64,000 nucleotides of DNA from Methylophilus sp. Leaf416 (lineage in GTDB: Bacteria > Pseudomonadota > Gammaproteobacteria > Burkholderiales > Methylophilaceae). Below the pieces are notes generated by a model, which did not search any database, had not been told where the DNA came from, and saw nothing but the letters and a program-made list of their open reading frames with translations. The DNA lies in contig NZ_LMQS01000002.1 of assembly GCF_001424665.1 (NCBI RefSeq), positions 496,001 through 560,000 of the forward strand, given 5' to 3'. A program made the position numbers and the translations under genes. This document shows positions 45,225 to 54,401 of the stretch, piece by piece; position 1 is the stretch's first letter; every line of letters starts with the position of its first letter.

Positions 45225-46388
45225 CTATTCACCATTAAAACTGTAAGAATTTTTACCGTTTTTCTTCGACACATACATCGCCTTATCGGCCGCATGTAAT
45301 AGCTGTTTCACTTGTTTGCCATGCCGCGGATACTCGGCAACGCCTATACTCACGCCAATATTAAGTGCCATGGTTCTGACAATCACCGGGCGCGAAAATA
45401 ACTGTATCAATCGTTGCGCGAGTTGCACTAACTCCATGCGGTGCATATAACTGCCCACCACCAGCACAAACTCATCGCCACCCTGGCGGGCAAGAAAGTC
45501 CGTTTGCCGGAGCACTTTCTGGAACATATGAGAAACTTCAATCAGCAGTGCATCGCCAATTTCATGACCATACTGGTCATTCACCTGCTTGAATCCATCT
45601 AAATCCATAAAGAAGATGGCAAACGGTTTTGAAGTGTGTTTTGACCGCTGGAAAACACTTTCCAAATGTTCATCCACACTGCGCCGGTTTGGCAAACCGG
45701 TCAGCAGATCATGGTCAACCTGATGGCTTAACTGCTCGGTGACCGCCTGGGTTTCCAGCATCTTGCCTAACAAATCGGTGGTACTGCGGTACGAAAACAG
45801 CAACACGCCGATAATCAGCATACACAGCAAAATAGCGCCGATCACCGCCTGGATCACGCGCTGGCGTATTTCTTTTTCGTAATCCGCCCGCAAATGCTCA
45901 AGCTTGCTATCCATCTCGCCCAAGCGATCATCAATCAGCTTCATCAACTCTCGGCTTTTATCTTTACTCAGCGTAAGGTGTGAGGCATAGGAACCGGCGC
46001 GCATTTGCACCTGGATGCTGATATCCATGGCATCAAATTTTCGATTCACTAATTGTTTAACCGTTTCCAGTTCGGGGCGAACTTCACCCACAGAGGCTAC
46101 ACGCCTATCCAGGCTGGCAAGCACTCTACGCGTGTCTGTACGGCCCTGCTCCATCGTATCGAGGAACAAGGTATGCCCGGTCAGCAAATAGCCACGCTGG
46201 CCGCTTTCAGCATTGGTGATGGCTTTACCTAGTGCAGCCACGTCATAGCGCTGCCGGTCTACCGAATCTTTTTGCTCCGAAAAGGCCACCAGCTGATACA
46301 TAGCGATAAATAACCATATCATTGAGACGCACAGAATAGTTGCGGCAATGATTAACGGGGTAAGTATTTGGCGCTTGTAATTAAACAT
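45225..46388 (-). CDS. diguanylate cyclase with CHASE3 sensor
   Basis: It makes cyclic di-GMP from GTP in response to an outside signal. The 387-residue product from ATG 46388 (AGAGGA upstream) has an N-terminal membrane helix and a periplasmic CHASE3 domain (ITNAESGQRGYLLTGHTLFLD). A second helix (AVIGAILLCMLIIGVLLFS) leads to the GGDEF domain. The active site GGDEF is intact, and RQTD five residues before it forms a product-inhibition I-site. It is convergent with hda with a 4-nt gap. Confidence 0.92.
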   Translation of the reverse strand: MFNYKRQILTPLIIAATILCVSMIWLFIAMYQLVAFSEQKDSVDRQRYDVAALGKAITNAESGQRGYLLTGHTLFLDTMEQGRTDTRRVLASLDRRVASVGEVRPELETVKQLVNRKFDAMDISIQVQMRAGSYASHLTLSKDKSRELMKLIDDRLGEMDSKLEHLRADYEKEIRQRVIQAVIGAILLCMLIIGVLLFSYRSTTDLLGKMLETQAVTEQLSHQVDHDLLTGLPNRRSVDEHLESVFQRSKHTSKPFAIFFMDLDGFKQVNDQYGHEIGDALLIEVSHMFQKVLRQTDFLARQGGDEFVLVVGSYMHRMELVQLAQRLIQLFSRPVIVRTMALNIGVSIGVAEYPRHGKQVKQLLHAADKAMYVSKKNGKNSYSFNGE

Positions 46389-46510
46389 AATTCCTCTAAC
46401 GACCAAATTCGACACTAATTAAATAGAACCGATATAAAAATCTACCATACGCTAAGACTGGATGTAATAAAATACGTTTTTGATAGATAACCACTATCCA
46501 TGAGATATTT

Positions 46511-48160
46511 ATGCTACGAATTACTGAAATCAAGCTTCCATTAGTACAAGCGGAGACGCTTAAGCATCAAGACGATAAAATCAGGGCTGCTATCCTCAAG
46601 CGGCTGGAAATTCCTGAGAGCGATTTGATCCATTTTGAAATTTTCAAGCGCGGGGTGGATGCGCGTAAATCACATGCCATTCTTTATGTGTACAACATCG
46701 ATATCGAGGTCAAAAACGAGTCTCAGATTCTTGCCAGGTTTAAAAAAGATCCCCATATCAAACCTGCGCCAGATACCAGCTATAAATTCGTTGCCACCAA
46801 TACGCAGGCTTCGGAACACAGGCCTGTCGTAGTCGGCTTTGGCCCGGCAGGTATTTTTGCAGCCCTGATATTGGCGCAAGCCGGTTTTAAGCCTATCGTG
46901 CTGGAGCGTGGCAAAGAGGTACGTGAGCGGACCAAAGACACCTGGGGATTATGGCGTAAAGGCAAATTGAATCCTGAATCCAACGTGCAGTTTGGTGAAG
47001 GTGGCGCAGGCACTTTCTCCGACGGCAAACTGTATAGCCAGATTAAAGACCCCAAACATTACGGGCGCAAGGTATTGCAGGAGTTTGTCAAAGCTGGCGC
47101 GCCGGAAGAAATTTTATATATCAGCCATCCGCATATCGGTACGTTCAAGCTGGTCAGTATGGTCGAGGAAATGCGTAGCACCATTATCAGCCTGGGCGGT
47201 GAAATCCGTTTCAATCACCGCGTCACCGAGATTGATGTGCAGGACCAGCAAGTGCATGGCGTTTTCTTGCAAACAGGCGAATATTTATCTACCCGCCATC
47301 TGGTACTGGCCGTCGGCCACAGTGCCCGGGATACTTTTGAAATGGTTTACAACAAAGGCATTTTTGTCGAAGCAAAACCGTTTTCAATCGGCTTCCGCAT
47401 TGAGCATCCACAAAGCCTGGTAGACCGTGCACGCTATGGCAAAAGTTACAGCGATGACATCCTGCAAAAACTGGGTGCAGCAGATTACAAACTGGTACAT
47501 CATGCGAAGAATGGCCGTAGTGTGTACAGCTTCTGTATGTGCCCAGGGGGAACTGTAGTCGCCGCCACGTCTGAGCCTAACCGCGTGGTGACCAACGGCA
47601 TGAGTCAATACAGCCGTAACGAGCGCAATGCCAATGCGGGTATTGTGGTCGGCATCACGCCGGAAGTAGATTACCCCGACCATCCATTGGCAGGCATTGA
47701 GTTACAGCGTCAACTCGAAAGTCATGCGTTTGTATTAGGCGGCAGCAACTACTCGGCGCCGGGGCAATTGATTGGTGACTTTCTGGCAAATCGCCCTTCT
47801 ACCGAGTTTGGTGAAGTCACGCCTTCCTATACGCCAGGCGTGCATCTGACTAACCTTGAATCCGCCTTGCCAGAATTTGCGATCAACGCCATCCGCGAAG
47901 CAATTCCGGCGTTTGCCAAGCAGATCCCCAATTTTGATTTGGCAGATGGTATTTTAACCGGTGTGGAAACACGTACTTCCAGCCCGATACGCATCAAGCG
48001 TGACGATGACACGCTACAAAGCCTCAACACCAAAGGCTTGTTTCCCTGTGGTGAAGGTGCTGGTTATGCTGGCGGTATTTTGTCAGCGGCTGTGGATGGC
48101 ATTAAAGTGGCTGAAGCAGTTTCTTTATCGCTAAACTCATCAATGAACAGCCTTAAATAA
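46511..48160 (+). CDS. FAD-dependent oxidoreductase, uncharacterised (COG2509 type)
   Basis: The 549-residue product has an N-terminal extension of about 110 residues before the dinucleotide fold VVVGFGPAGIFAALILAQAGF. FGEGGAGTFSDGKLYSQIKD is a hallmark block, and CGEGAGYAGGILSAAVDGIK closes the FAD site. Substrate is not known for this group. The sequence is a single gene between divergent cyclase and convergent ahpF. A strong terminator with a UUCG loop follows. Confidence 0.88.
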   Translation: MLRITEIKLPLVQAETLKHQDDKIRAAILKRLEIPESDLIHFEIFKRGVDARKSHAILYVYNIDIEVKNESQILARFKKDPHIKPAPDTSYKFVATNTQASEHRPVVVGFGPAGIFAALILAQAGFKPIVLERGKEVRERTKDTWGLWRKGKLNPESNVQFGEGGAGTFSDGKLYSQIKDPKHYGRKVLQEFVKAGAPEEILYISHPHIGTFKLVSMVEEMRSTIISLGGEIRFNHRVTEIDVQDQQVHGVFLQTGEYLSTRHLVLAVGHSARDTFEMVYNKGIFVEAKPFSIGFRIEHPQSLVDRARYGKSYSDDILQKLGAADYKLVHHAKNGRSVYSFCMCPGGTVVAATSEPNRVVTNGMSQYSRNERNANAGIVVGITPEVDYPDHPLAGIELQRQLESHAFVLGGSNYSAPGQLIGDFLANRPSTEFGEVTPSYTPGVHLTNLESALPEFAINAIREAIPAFAKQIPNFDLADGILTGVETRTSSPIRIKRDDDTLQSLNTKGLFPCGEGAGYAGGILSAAVDGIKVAEAVSLSLNSSMNSLK

Positions 48161-48187
48161 AAAAACCTGCTTCGGCAGGTTTTTTTA
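48161..48187. terminator. terminator with UUCG tetraloop
   Basis: AAAAACCTGC (48161-48170), loop TTCG, then GCAGGTTTTTTT. The stem is perfect and has T-runs on both strands. It serves the FAD oxidoreductase gene and the convergent ahpF. Confidence 0.92.
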
Positions 48188-48198
48188 TTGCTATATCA

Positions 48199-49764
48199 TT
48201 ACTGGCGAATCAGGTAATCAAATGCGCCCAGAGCAGCATTCGAGCCTTCGCCCATTGCAATCACGATTTGCTTGTAGGGAATCGTTGTCACATCCCCCGC
48301 TGCAAATACACCCGGCAACGAAGTCGCATTATGGTTATTAATTTCAATTTCACCATACTTGCTCAGGTCTATCGTACCTTTCAGCCAGTCCGTGTTCGGT
48401 ACCAGGCCAATCTGGATAAATACACCTTCCAGGGCTACATGCTTGCTTTCGCCACTGACGCGGTCTGTATAGGTCAAACCATTGACACGCGTGCCATCAC
48501 CGGTAATTTCAGTGGTTTGTGCACTGGTCAGAATAGTGACATTTTCCAGAGTGCGTAATTTGCGTTGTAACACGGCATCCGCTTTCAGCTCGGTATCAAA
48601 TTGCAGCAAAGTCACATGGCCCACTACACCGGCCAGGTCAATCGCCGCTTCCACACCGGAGTTACCACCACCAACCACTGCCACGTGCTTGCCTTTAAAC
48701 AACGGGCCATCGCAGTGTGGGCAATAGGCAACACCTTTGTTTTTGTACTCTGCTTCACCTGGCACATTCAGGCTTCTCCAACGTGCCCCGGTTGCCAGAA
48801 TCACTGACTTACTACGCAAGGTCGCCCCGCTTTCCAGTTTCACTTCAATCAGGCCGCCATGCTTTTGGTCGGTCTGTTTAGGTTCAGCCAGACTAACTGC
48901 ACGTTGCAACGGCATGATGTCGACTTCATAAGTTTTCACGTGTTCTTCTAGCGCTGCCACCAATTTAGGCCCTTCAGTTTCCTTGACCGAAATAAAGTTT
49001 TCAATCGCCAGCGTGTCGTTGACCTGGCCGCCAAAACGGTCCGCCACGATGCCGGTACGGATACCTTTACGTGCAGAATAAATCGCCGCTGAAGCGCCAG
49101 CCGGGCCACCGCCCACCACCAGCACATCAAATGGCTCTCTGGCATTCAGTTTTTCAGCTTCTTTCGCTACCGCGCCAGTGTCCACTTTCGCCAGAAACTC
49201 TTCCACCAGCATGCGGCCAGAAGCAAACATCTCGCCATTCAGGAAAGTGGCTGGCACCGCCATGATGTTGCGCTCGTTCACTTCGTCCTGGTATAGGCCG
49301 CCATCAATCACCGTCACATTGATGCGCGGATTAAATACCGTCATCAAGGTAGTCGCCTGCACAACATCCGGGCAGTTATGGCAAGACAGGCTCATATACA
49401 CTTCAAAGTTCAGGTCGCTATCCAACGCCTTGATCTGGTCGAGCACATCCTGCTCCACTTTTGGTGGATGGCCGCCGGTCCACAACAAAGCCAGCACCAA
49501 TGAGGTGAATTCATGACCCAGAGGAATCGCTGCAAAGCGCACGCCATGCGTTTCACCTTCCTTGGCGATCACGAATGAAGGTTTACGCGCATCATCGCCG
49601 GTTTCATCCAGGCTGACTTTGTCCGATAAGGCGGTAATCTCTTGCAGCAATTCGCGCATTTTTGCGGCATTGTCGCTGTTATCCAGGGATGCGATCAGAC
49701 GGATAGGCTGACGCAGCATACCAAGGTAGGTTTGCAGTTGTGTCTTTAAGGTATCGTCTAACAT
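48199..49764 (-). CDS. ahpF: alkyl hydroperoxide reductase subunit F
   Basis: AhpF is the flavoprotein that reduces AhpC with NADH. The 521-residue product has the N-terminal double-thioredoxin domain with [10 protein letters not shown], the FAD domain ([21 protein letters not shown]), the redox-active YCPHCDGP and the NAD-binding [19 protein letters not shown]. Length fits the family. It is downstream of ahpC on the same strand, with a hairpin in the 179-nt gap. Confidence 0.97.
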   Translation of the reverse strand: MLDDTLKTQLQTYLGMLRQPIRLIASLDNSDNAAKMRELLQEITALSDKVSLDETGDDARKPSFVIAKEGETHGVRFAAIPLGHEFTSLVLALLWTGGHPPKVEQDVLDQIKALDSDLNFEVYMSLSCHNCPDVVQATTLMTVFNPRINVTVIDGGLYQDEVNERNIMAVPATFLNGEMFASGRMLVEEFLAKVDTGAVAKEAEKLNAREPFDVLVVGGGPAGASAAIYSARKGIRTGIVADRFGGQVNDTLAIENFISVKETEGPKLVAALEEHVKTYEVDIMPLQRAVSLAEPKQTDQKHGGLIEVKLESGATLRSKSVILATGARWRSLNVPGEAEYKNKGVAYCPHCDGPLFKGKHVAVVGGGNSGVEAAIDLAGVVGHVTLLQFDTELKADAVLQRKLRTLENVTILTSAQTTEITGDGTRVNGLTYTDRVSGESKHVALEGVFIQIGLVPNTDWLKGTIDLSKYGEIEINNHNATSLPGVFAAGDVTTIPYKQIVIAMGEGSNAALGAFDYLIRQ

Positions 49765-49899
49765 TTTTATTCTCCAAAATTCCTGCCCTTATTTCAGGCG
49801 GCAAGAAGCCCTGGCCATTCCACATGGCATTTAAAACGGTTGGGGGAAGCTCAGGTAAACCCGCTAGCAGGCATAAAACCTTTAGTGACTTTACCTGAG

Positions 49900-49919
49900 C
49901 GCCCTGCTCTCGCAGGGCG
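49900..49919 (-). terminator. hairpin in the ahpC-ahpF gap
   Basis: CGCCCTGC (49900-49907) pairs perfectly with GCAGGGCG (49912-49919) around a TCTC loop. No T-run follows. It may protect the ahpC end and lower ahpF output, as the two proteins are needed in unequal amounts. Confidence 0.5.
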
Positions 49920-49943
49920 ATGCTAAAACTAATCTCAGAGAGA

Positions 49944-50507
49944 TTAAATCTTACCTACCAAGTCCAGTGATGGTGTCAATGTCGCAGCACCGTCATTCCA
50001 TTTGGCTGGGCAAACCTGGCCTGGGTTGGCAGCGGTGTATTGTGCCGCTTTCAACTTGCGCAAAGTTTCTTTCACATCACGCGCGATTTCGTTGCTGTGT
50101 ACTTCAGCAGTCTTGATCACGCCTTCGTTGTTGATTACGAAAGTACCGCGCAATGCCAGACCTTCTTCATCAATATGCACGTCAAAGGCACGTGTCAATT
50201 GGTGAGTCGGGTCGCCAACCAACGGGAATTTTGCTTTACCCACGGCTGGTGAAGTCTCGTGCCAAACCTTGTGAGAGAAATGCGTATCGGTGGTCACGAT
50301 GTACACTTCAGCACCAGCCTTCTGGAACTCTGCGTAGTTGTCAGCGGCATCTTCAACTTCTGTAGGGCAGTTGAACGTGAACGCTGCCGGCATGAAAATC
50401 AATACAGACCATTTGCCCTTTAAAGATTCTTCAGTCACTTCGATAAATTTACCGTTGTGAAATGCCTGGGCCTTGAATGGTTGAACTTGTGTATTAATCA
50501 ATGACAT
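49944..50507 (-). CDS. ahpC: alkyl hydroperoxide reductase subunit C (peroxiredoxin)
   Basis: AhpC is a 2-Cys peroxiredoxin that reduces H2O2 and organic peroxides. The 187-residue product has the peroxidatic Cys47 in FTFNCPTEVED and the resolving Cys166 in GQVCPAKWN. AGGAGAGC precedes the ATG. It is upstream of ahpF. A 12-bp palindrome AATGCATGCATT (50595-50606) and another AT-rich stretch lie upstream, but a clean OxyR site could not be confirmed. Confidence 0.98.
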   Translation of the reverse strand: MSLINTQVQPFKAQAFHNGKFIEVTEESLKGKWSVLIFMPAAFTFNCPTEVEDAADNYAEFQKAGAEVYIVTTDTHFSHKVWHETSPAVGKAKFPLVGDPTHQLTRAFDVHIDEEGLALRGTFVINNEGVIKTAEVHSNEIARDVKETLRKLKAAQYTAANPGQVCPAKWNDGAATLTPSLDLVGKI

Positions 50508-50675
50508 TGTGCTCTCCTTTTAATAATGGTTTAAAACGTTGTTTCACTTAACTAGTGATCTGATACTGCTATTTAAACTTTGTTTGTTTAAGCGAATGCA
50601 TGCATTGTAGACAACTTTAATACATATGCATAATTGATTGTTTTAATTTTAATGATAAATATTACTTATCAAAAA

Positions 50676-51482
50676 TTAAAGTGATACGGTGACTTCACCG
50701 TGGCCGCTGAAACCGCGATTATCCTGCCAGTTAACTGCAATCACATCACCAATTCTGGCGTCTTTCAAATAAAACGTAAAGTAGGGGTTACGCGAAATGC
50801 CGGTGCCGGTTTGCGCATCGACAACGACCGTTCCATTCAGTATCACCTGCATCAGCTGCATGAAATGCGCTGGCATCAATTGCCCATCGTCATTTTTACT
50901 GCGACCAGTGCGCATCGGGTGCACGATAATAATCTTGAGCTCGGTAATGTTCTTGCCTAACGGCCCGTCTGCAAGTGGCCTTGCGCGCATTTTCATGCTG
51001 CTGGCGAATGGCTCTTCACGCTCACTACCTGCACAGCCATCCTCCAGCACAATCACGTCACGGCGTTGTTGTTGAAATTGGCCGCCAGGATTCTGCACTA
51101 ACGCGATTAATTCACCCGATTGCGCCAGCTTGATGCGCGTTACCAGCTTAGGCAATACCTGCTTGCCTAACTCAAAACTGGCGATCAGCGGCGTCGGGTT
51201 GGCATCGGCCAGCAAACGCATGTTACTGACACTACCCGCAGGCTGCTGGCTGGAAATCTCCACTTGCACCACAGCCCCATTTTCGGCTTTTTGTGGTGCT
51301 TCGATATGAATCTCCTGCGAAACCGGTACTGCTTTCGCCTGCAATGCTGACATGACCTCATCAGTGTGCTTGGCTTCAAACGCCTGCATAAACCAGGTGG
51401 CAGCCTGTACTTTCTGAATCATCATCCAGAACGGTAAGGTCGCCAACGCGAAACAGCCCTTTAATAGTGTCCGTCTTTGCAT
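50676..51482 (-). CDS. second fused SoxYZ-like carrier, Tat-exported
   Basis: The 268-residue product from ATG 51482 (AGGAG 7 nt upstream) begins MQRRTLLKGCFALATLPFW, a Tat-type signal. The SoxY-like half ends in LEDGCAGSE with Cys150, a changed form of the usual GGCGG arm. The SoxZ-like half has VHPMRTG and AHFMQ, as in true SoxZ. It lies 20 nt after the BepA-like protease gene on the same strand. No soxA, soxB, soxX or dehydrogenase gene is near. Confidence 0.85.
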   Translation of the reverse strand: MQRRTLLKGCFALATLPFWMMIQKVQAATWFMQAFEAKHTDEVMSALQAKAVPVSQEIHIEAPQKAENGAVVQVEISSQQPAGSVSNMRLLADANPTPLIASFELGKQVLPKLVTRIKLAQSGELIALVQNPGGQFQQQRRDVIVLEDGCAGSEREEPFASSMKMRARPLADGPLGKNITELKIIIVHPMRTGRSKNDDGQLMPAHFMQLMQVILNGTVVVDAQTGTGISRNPYFTFYLKDARIGDVIAVNWQDNRGFSGHGEVTVSL

Positions 51483-51501
51483 TAAACGCTCCTGCAACCA
51501 G

Positions 51502-53061
51502 TTAGCCTTTGTCATCATCTTTTTCCAATGCTTGCTGCAAACGGAGCGCCTTCAGTCGAGCTTCGACTTTGGATTGCAAATAAAAATCCCCATCTTTGGC
51601 TTTACTGGCGATTTCAAACTGATCTACCGCACGCGGCAAATCGTATTTGCGCACATATGCCTCACCCAATGCCTGATGTCTCAGCATTTGCTTGCCTTGC
51701 CCCTGGTAAGCCGCGGCCAGCCATTCATACAGTTTGGGATCATCAGGAAACGTTTGCAGCTGCTTCTGGATAAAACTCACTGCCGGCGCCCACTGATTGC
51801 TATTAATCAATGACTCCGCCTGGCCCTGGGCAAATATTCTATGCTGCGGGTAACGTTGCAGACCTTGTAAAAACTGCGCTTGCGCTTCCGGCACTTGGCC
51901 GAGCTTGGCCAACGTCACCGCTTTCAGGGTAATAATGTAAGGATTGACCATGCCATGCTGCTCCAGCCATTGCACTTCCTGCTGGGCATTTTTTGCCTGG
52001 TTCGCCCGTAAATAAGCATACGCCAACCCGAAGTGTTCGGACTGCTCATTCTGGAATCGGCCTTCCTCCAGGTTATTCTTGAACTCTTCGACCATTTGCG
52101 TGGGAGAACCCTGGAACGCGCGTATTTTTGCCCGCATCAACGAAAAAGCCGGGTTTTCATTAACCTGCTTATAAGGCAGGTTTTGCACACGGTTACCCAT
52201 ATCGGCAATCCGCTCGCTGGTCATCGGGTGAGTACGCAAATAACTAGGCATATTGCCATCAGAAAAACGCGTCGCCCGCTGCAAGGTATTAAAAAAAGCT
52301 GGCATGGCGCGTACGTCAAACCCGGCATCTTGCAAGATAGTCAGGCCGACACGGTCCGCCTCGCGCTCATGCTCACGCGTATAATCAATCTGGCGCTGGA
52401 TACCGGCAGCCGACGCCGCTGTCATCGCGCCCATCCCCGCTTGCGGATTTGACCTCATCACTAGCAAAGCCAGCGCAGTCGCAGCAATATTCTTGAACAT
52501 ATCGTATTTTTGCGAGGCCAGCATACGCGCCAAGTGATGCTGGGTAACATGACCGATTTCATGTCCCAGTACACTCGCCAGTTCAGACTCGCTATTGGAT
52601 GATGTAAACAAGCCGGTATGCACACCGATCACACCGCCAGGCATCGCGAACGCATTAATGCTTTTATCCTGCAAAACAAAAAAATAGAATTTCTGCTGTT
52701 TGTCCGGGCTACTGGCCCCCAGACGCTTGCCTAATGCCTGTAAATAATCAGTGACCTCGGCATCATCAAATACATCCTGGCTCACAGCCACCTGTTTGAG
52801 AATCTGGTTAGCGATTTTTTCCTCATCGCGCGCAGACAATACGGTTTGCGAAGCATCCCCCAGTTCAGGCAACTGGTTGGAAGAGTCTGCCGGTAAATTT
52901 AAATCCAGCTCGGGCTCATAAGGTTTACCGGAAAACTGGCCAACCGCACTTTCTGCCAGCATGGGGAGCCCGGATGGCATCAGCAAAGCCAACGTGACAC
53001 TCCATCGCCCAAGTGCGCGGCGCGAGTAGGGATCAACAAGTTTGAGTGGGTTAAAAACCAT
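51502..53061 (-). CDS. bepA: M48-family metalloprotease with TPRs (BepA-like)
   Basis: BepA-type proteins are periplasmic zinc proteases and chaperones for outer-membrane assembly. The 519-residue product from ATG 53061 has a signal-like N-terminus (WSVTLALLMPSGLPMLA). The zinc motif is VLGHEIGHVTQHH with a downstream REHEREADRVGL Glu ligand. TPR-like repeats follow (GLAYAYLRANQAKNAQQE; LYEWLAAAYQGQGKQML). It is upstream of the second SoxYZ-like gene, with which it is probably co-transcribed. It is divergent from moaC. Confidence 0.92.
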   Translation of the reverse strand: MVFNPLKLVDPYSRRALGRWSVTLALLMPSGLPMLAESAVGQFSGKPYEPELDLNLPADSSNQLPELGDASQTVLSARDEEKIANQILKQVAVSQDVFDDAEVTDYLQALGKRLGASSPDKQQKFYFFVLQDKSINAFAMPGGVIGVHTGLFTSSNSESELASVLGHEIGHVTQHHLARMLASQKYDMFKNIAATALALLVMRSNPQAGMGAMTAASAAGIQRQIDYTREHEREADRVGLTILQDAGFDVRAMPAFFNTLQRATRFSDGNMPSYLRTHPMTSERIADMGNRVQNLPYKQVNENPAFSLMRAKIRAFQGSPTQMVEEFKNNLEEGRFQNEQSEHFGLAYAYLRANQAKNAQQEVQWLEQHGMVNPYIITLKAVTLAKLGQVPEAQAQFLQGLQRYPQHRIFAQGQAESLINSNQWAPAVSFIQKQLQTFPDDPKLYEWLAAAYQGQGKQMLRHQALGEAYVRKYDLPRAVDQFEIASKAKDGDFYLQSKVEARLKALRLQQALEKDDDKG

Positions 53062-53175
53062 GTACCTTTGAGTAAAAACGATCCTGAAAATCACATTATT
53101 CCTGAATCAGCATGGACCGCTGACCCAAACTTGTTATGATAGCGGCTTCACCGCTTGAGTTCATCATTTTTCAAC

Positions 53176-53667
53176 ATGTCCGAATTAACGCATTTCAACG
53201 CACAGGGCCATGCGCATATGGTCGATATTGGCGATAAAGCGCACAGCAAACGTGTGGCCATTGCTGAAGGCACCATTCATATGCAAGCGGCGACATTGCA
53301 AACCATTTTGCAAGGTAATGCAAAAAAAGGCGATGTGCTGGGAGTTGCGAGGATTGCAGCCATTCAGGCCAGTAAAAAAACCAGCGATCTGATTCCGCTT
53401 TGTCACCCGCTGAGCTTAAGTCGTGTTGATGTGAGCTATGTGACAGATGAAATTAATCATCGTGTTGTTTGCCGTGTGCAGTGTGAAACTACCGGACAGA
53501 CGGGGGTTGAGATGGAAGCATTGACGGCGGTTCAGGTGGGTTTGCTGACGATTTATGATATGTGTAAGGCGATAGATCGTGGCATGACGATGGATGGTAT
53601 TCGATTGCTGGAAAAGCATGGCGGGAACAGTGGGAATTGGGTAGCTGCTGAGAACAGTAGCAATTAA
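53176..53667 (+). CDS. moaC: cyclic pyranopterin monophosphate synthase MoaC
   Basis: MoaC makes cPMP from the MoaA product in molybdenum-cofactor synthesis. The 163-residue product from ATG 53176 has [33 protein letters not shown] and the active-site block [23 protein letters not shown]. It is stand-alone; no other moa gene is in the window. Confidence 0.97.
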   Translation: MSELTHFNAQGHAHMVDIGDKAHSKRVAIAEGTIHMQAATLQTILQGNAKKGDVLGVARIAAIQASKKTSDLIPLCHPLSLSRVDVSYVTDEINHRVVCRVQCETTGQTGVEMEALTAVQVGLLTIYDMCKAIDRGMTMDGIRLLEKHGGNSGNWVAAENSSN

Positions 53668-53756
53668 ATTCTTGCTGACTTCAGCTTAGCTTCTAATGCT
53701 AGATTTTAAAGATTAGCTTAAAAAGTAATTCTCATTTTTTAGCTTGGTGGTCATTC

Positions 53757-54224
53757 TTTTTCACCCCTAGGCGACCTTCTTTCTTATGCTTGTCCATGAG
53801 AAAGAGGTAAAGAACAGGACACCCTAGCTTCCGCTTATTTCCAGCGTTGCTTAACGTGGGCGGCCGATAAAAACAAAGACAAAAGTAAAAGACAAGACAA
53901 CGTAATTGGATGCTTGGTCTAGTCTTCAGATTAAAAAAGTCACTTAGTCACATCTGTCGATTGCGTCTCGCCCCAGTTTCATAGTGGTGGTTTAACCGGC
54001 CCCCTATCTGACGCGCCGAGTAGCGCAGTCAAAATAAGAAACAAGGGAGCGACTGTATGAGCTCCGCAACAAGCCACGAAGTGTGTGGCTTGTCAGGGCG
54101 AGTTTCGCGACCGCTTATTTTGACGAGCAACGCAGGAAACAAGCGGAAGCTAGGGTGCCCTTTCTTTTGGTTACTTGTTCTTTGGGCAAGCAAACAAAAA
54201 TAACTCGCCTAGGGGCGAAAAAAG
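53757..54224. repeat. large imperfect inverted-repeat element with nested palindromes
   Basis: The 734-nt gene-free stretch 53668-54401 holds two arms of about 95 nt: left 53757-53850, right 54127-54224. Perfect blocks include ACCCTAGCTTCCGCTT (53821-53836) against 54141-54156 and CCCCTAGGCGA (53764-53774) against 54205-54215. Inside lie two more symmetric pairs: GTCAAAATAAG (54028-54038) with 54114-54124, and a 9-bp stem 54069-54077/54085-54093. No transposase or believable ORF is present. From memory, similar right-arm sequences occur dispersed in other betaproteobacterial genomes, but this needs a search. Confidence 0.75.
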
Positions 54225-54310
54225 GAATAGTGAATAATCCAAGTTAAGACTTCCAGCCAGTAGGGCACTCTTCTCTTTAAGGAACTGAGCCAAGCAATAA
54301 TGCTGCCTGG

Positions 54311-54330
54311 ATTCTGGCCTCCGCCAGAAT
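54311..54330. repeat. short palindromic element (REP-like)
   Basis: ATTCTGGC, loop CTCC, then GCCAGAAT form a perfect 8-bp stem. The following GACGAC and preceding TGCCTGG resemble dispersed intergenic palindromes common in proteobacteria. It lies downstream of the ThiO-like gene on its strand. Confidence 0.55.
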
Positions 54331-54401
54331 GACGACCCCTGCTGTTCTTATGATTTGCGCACAGGCCTGCCGTTAAGCTATGTACTGCACACGCCGCACT
54401 G

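Noticed and set aside
50508-50675. OxyR binding site upstream of ahpC
   Set aside because: The region is AT-rich with the palindrome AATGCATGCATT (50595-50606), but the spaced ATAG/CTAT pattern expected for OxyR could not be fitted.
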